Shown piece after piece: positions 60,413-64,000 of a stretch of DNA of 64,000 bases; position 1 is the first letter of the stretch, and the number at the start of each line of letters is the position of its first letter. A program made the position numbers and the translations under genes. Under the pieces are notes generated by a model, which saw only the letters and a program-made list of their open reading frames with translations, was not told the origin of the DNA and made no database searches. Where the stretch lies: positions 248,001 to 312,000 of the forward strand of contig JAHQIY010000038.1 of assembly GCA_019054805.1 (NCBI GenBank), written 5' to 3'. The stretch is from Brachionus manjavacas (Eukaryota; Rotifera; Eurotatoria; Ploima; Brachionidae).

Positions 60413-63400
60413 TTACCAATAGATAGATCTTGAAGTTTTCAAATCTATAATGATTAAAATGAATCTAAAATTTATAATGATAAATAGCTCAAATTCAAAG
60501 GCGCAAATAGTTCTATATGATACATTTTACATGAGTCCAAAAAGTTAAATGGACAAGATTTTAGGCGACTTCGAAAAAGAGCAAAAAACCCATTTTTTGA
60601 CGTTTTTCAAATTGGTTTTTTGCAATGAATTTTTCGAATTATGGAAAACCGAATTTACCACTAGATAGATTTTGAAATTTTCTTGACTTTGGTCCTTACA
60701 GATCAAAAAAAGGTCAAAGATTCGAAAAGTTATGCGCATGCGAAGCTTGCAAGTGATTACCAATCAATGAGTTTTCACATCACTGCAAAATGGTCAATTT
60801 TTTAGCAACGATAATGATTAATAGCTCAAATTCAAGAGCGCTAAAAGTTCTAAGTGATACACTTTACAGGAGTCCAAAAAATTAAAAGGACAAGATTTTA
60901 GGCGACTTCGAAAAAGAGCAAAAAACCCATTTTTTGACGTTTTTCAAATTGGTTTTTTGCAACGAATTTTTCGAATTATGGAAAACCGAACATACCACTA
61001 GATAGATTTTGAAATTTTCTTGACTTTGGCTTTTACAGATCAAGAAAAATTCAAAGATTCGAAAAGTTATGCGCATGCGAAGCTTGCAAGTGATTACCAA
61101 TCAATGAGTTTTCACATCACTGGAAAATGGTCAATTTTTTAGCAACAATAATGATTAATAGCTCAAATTCAAGAGCGCTAAAAGTTCTAAGTGATACATT
61201 TTACAGGAGTCCAAAAAATTATAAGGACAAGATTTTAGGCGACTTCGAAAAAGAGCAAAAAACCCATTTTTTGACGTTTTTCAAATTGGTTTTTTGCAAT
61301 GAATTTTTCGAATTATGGAAAACCGAATTTACCACTAGATAGATCTTGAAATTTTCTTGACTTTGGCTTTTAAATATCAAAAAAAGGTCAAAGATTCGAA
61401 AAGTTATGCGCATGCGAAGCTTGCAAGTGATTACCAATCAATGAGTTTTCACATCACTGCAAAATGGTCAATTTTTTAGCTACGATAATGATTAATAGCT
61501 ATAATTCAAGAGCGCTAAAAGTTCTAAGTGATACATTTTACAGGAGTCCAAAAAATTATAAGGACAAGATTTTAGGCGACTTCGAAAAAGAGCAAAAAAC
61601 CCATTTTTTGACGTTTTTCAAATTGGTTTTTTGCAATGAATTTTTCGAATTATGGAAAACCGAATTTACCACTAGATAGATCTTGAAATTTTCTTGACTT
61701 TGGCTTTTAAATATCAAAAAAAGGTCAAAGATTCGAAAAGTTATGCGCATGCGAAGCTTGCAAGTGATTACCAATCAATGAGTTTTCACATCACTGCAAA
61801 ATGGTCAATTTTTTAGCTACGATAATGATTAATAGCTATAATTCAAGAGCGCTAAAAGTTCTAAGTGATACATTTAACAGGAGTCCAAAAAATTATAAGG
61901 ACAAGATTTTAGGCGACTTCGAAAAAGAGCAAAAAACCCATTTTTTGACGTTTTTCAAATTGGTTTTTTGCAATGAATTTTTCGAATTATGGAAAACCGA
62001 ATTTACCACTAGATAGATCTTGAACTTTCTTGACTTTGGCTTTTACAGATCAAAAAAAATTCAAAGATTCGAAAAGTTATGCGCATGCGAAGCTTGCATG
62101 TGATTACCAATCAATGAGTTTTCACATCACTGCAAAATGGTCAATTTTTTAGCTACGATAATGATTAATAGCTCAAATTCAAGAGCGCTAAAAGTTCTAA
62201 GTGATACATTTTACAGGAGTCCAAAAAATTATAAGGACAAGATTTTAGGCGACTTCGAAAAAGAGCAAAAAACCCATTTTTTGACGTTTTTCAAATTGGT
62301 TTTTTGCAATGAATTTTTCGAATTATGGAAAACCGAATTTACCACTAGATAGATCTTGAAATTTTATTGACTTTGGCTTTTAAATATCAAAAAAAGGTCA
62401 AAGATTCGAAAAGTTATGCGCATGCGAAGCTTGCATGTGATTACCAATCAATGAGTTTTCACATCACTGCAAAATGGTCAATTTTTTAGCTACGATAATG
62501 ATTAATAGCTATAATTCAAGAGCGCTAAAAGTTCTAAGTGATACATTTAACAGGAGTCCAAAAAATTATAAGGACAAGATTTTAGGCGACTTCGAAAAAG
62601 AGCAAAAAACCCATTTTTTGACGTTTTTCAAATTGGTTTTTTGCAATGAATTTTTCGAATTATGGAAAACCGAATTTACCACTAGATAGATCTTGAACTT
62701 TCTTGACTTTGGCTTTTACAGATCAAAAAAGGTCAAAGATTCGAAAAGTTATGCGCATGCGAAGCTTGCATGTGATTACCAATCAATGAGTTTTCACATC
62801 ACTGCAAAATGGTCAATTTTTTAGCTACGATAATGATTAATAGCTCAAATTCAAGAGCGCTAAAAGTTCTAAGTGATACATTTTACAGGAGTCCAAAAAA
62901 TTATAAGGACAAGATTTTAGGCGACTTCGAAAAAGAGCAAAAAACCCATTTTTTGACGTTTTTCAAATTGGTTTTTTGCAATGAATTTTTCGAATTATGG
63001 AAAACCGAATTTACCACTAGATAGATCTTGAAATTTTATTGACTTTGGCTTTTAAATATCAAAAAAAGGTCAAAGATTCGAAAAGTTATGCGCATGCGAA
63101 GCTTGCATGTGATTACCAATCAATGAGTTTTCACATCACTGCAAAATGGTCAATTTTTTAGCTACGATAATGATTAATAGCTATAATTCAAGAGCGCTAA
63201 AAGTTCTAAGTGATACATTTAACAGGAGTCCAAAAAATTATAAGGACAAGATTTTAGGCGACTTCGAAAAAGAGCAAAAAACCCATTTTTTGACGTTTTT
63301 CAAATTGGTTTTTTGCAATGAATTTTTCGAATTATGGAAAACCGAATTTACCACTAGATAGATCTTGAACTTTCTTGACTTTGGCTTTTACAGATCAAAA

Positions 63401-64000
63401 AAAGGTCAAAGATTCGAAAAGTTATGCGCATGCGAAGCTTGCATGTGATTACCAATCAATGAGTTTTCACATCACTGCAAAATGGTCAATTTTTTAGCTA
63501 CGATAATGATTAATAGCTATAATTCAAGAGCGCTAAAAGTTCTACATGATACATTTTACAGGAGTCCAAAAAATTATAAGGACAAGATTTTAGGCGACTT
63601 CGAAAAAGAGCAAAAAACCCATTTTTTGACGTTTTTCAAATTGGTTTTTTGCAACGAATTTTTCGAATTATGGAAAACCGAACATACCACTAGATAGATT
63701 TTGAAATTTTCTTGACTTTGGTCTTTACAGATCAAAAAAAATTCAAAGATTCGAAAAGTTATGCGCATGCGAAGCTTGCAAGTGATTACCAATCAATGAG
63801 TTTTCACATCACTGGAAAATGGTCAATTTTTTAGCAACGATAATGATTAATAGCTCAAATTCAAGAGCGCTAAAAGTTCTACATGATACATTTTACAGGA
63901 GTCCAAAAAATTATAAGGACAAGATTTTAGGCGATTTCGAAAAAGAGCAAAAAACCCATTTTTTGACGTTTTTCAAATTGGTTTTTTGCAACGAATTTTT
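60413..64000. repeat. 337-bp tandem satellite array (continues past the window)
   Basis: The anchor ATGGTCAATTTTTTAGC occurs at 60790, 61127, 61464, 61801, 62137, 62474, 62809, 63146, 63482 and 63819, a period of 335-337 bp. The first unit (from about 60413) is diverged and shortened, as expected at an array edge. From 61801 to 63481 two monomer types alternate, giving a ~672-bp dimeric higher-order repeat. Each monomer carries TATGCGCATGCGAAGCTTGCA, with overlapping TGCGCA, GCATGC and AAGCTT palindromes. Near-identical open frames of 71 (+) and 72 (-) codons recur only because the monomers are near-identical. A heterochromatic, perhaps pericentromeric, role is inferred. Confidence 0.95.

Noticed and set aside
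60545..63792. Repeated 71-72-codon open frames on both strands of the satellite
   Set aside because: They recur because the monomers are near-identical. They lack any family signature, occur on both strands at the same place, and differ at random positions. I treat them as satellite DNA.

Overview
The window is nuclear DNA from a small-genome invertebrate animal. It is strongly A+T-rich. Most introns are about 48-60 bp with GT..AG ends, and the proteins are clearly metazoan (BBS5, TRPM channel, OSGIN, AA15 LPMO, ERp72, Kish-B). Replication-dependent histone genes end in the animal histone stem-loop. A rotifer, perhaps a Brachionus-like monogonont, is my best guess. This is an inference from composition, intron size and gene content, and nothing in the sequence proves it.

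Layout. 0-8.4 kb holds a single-exon OSGIN-like flavoprotein, two terminal-inverted-repeat elements and a five-exon secreted AA15 LPMO. 9-21 kb is gene-dense: an ERp72/PDIA4-like protein disulfide isomerase, MCM4, then BBS5, RPS29, an RPP38-like protein and Kish-B in tandem on the minus strand. 21.8-33.9 kb is a large palindrome. Two arms of about 4.4 kb each carry an H2B-H2A-H3 unit around a spacer of about 2 kb. The left arm is interrupted by a truncated LINE with an unusually long target-site duplication and carries a frameshifted H2A. 36-38 kb holds a lysine-rich SMAP-domain protein and V-ATPase subunit E. 40.3-49.7 kb is an 18-exon TRPM-type cation channel, which I assembled exon by exon. 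A third H2B-H2A-H3 unit lies at 50.9-54.1 kb, followed by a tRNA-derived SINE, a single-exon membrane protein with a predicted beta-propeller, a LINE reverse-transcriptase scrap, a decayed MULE transposon, and from 60.4 kb to the end a 337-bp tandem satellite that runs off the window.

The ordinary genes are housekeeping: DNA replication (MCM4), translation (RPS29), RNase P (RPP38), secretory pathway (PDIA4, Kish-B), organelle acidification (V-ATPase E) and cilia (BBS5). The striking part is the histone locus. H2A, H2B and H3 form a repeated three-gene unit with no H4 or H1 in the window. H2A and H2B share a 317-bp bidirectional promoter, and all nine genes have 3' stem-loops. The units are nearly identical, and the coding differences I could see between copies are synonymous, except for the one-base deletion that breaks one H2A. 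The right part of the window (54-64 kb) is a repeat-rich tract.
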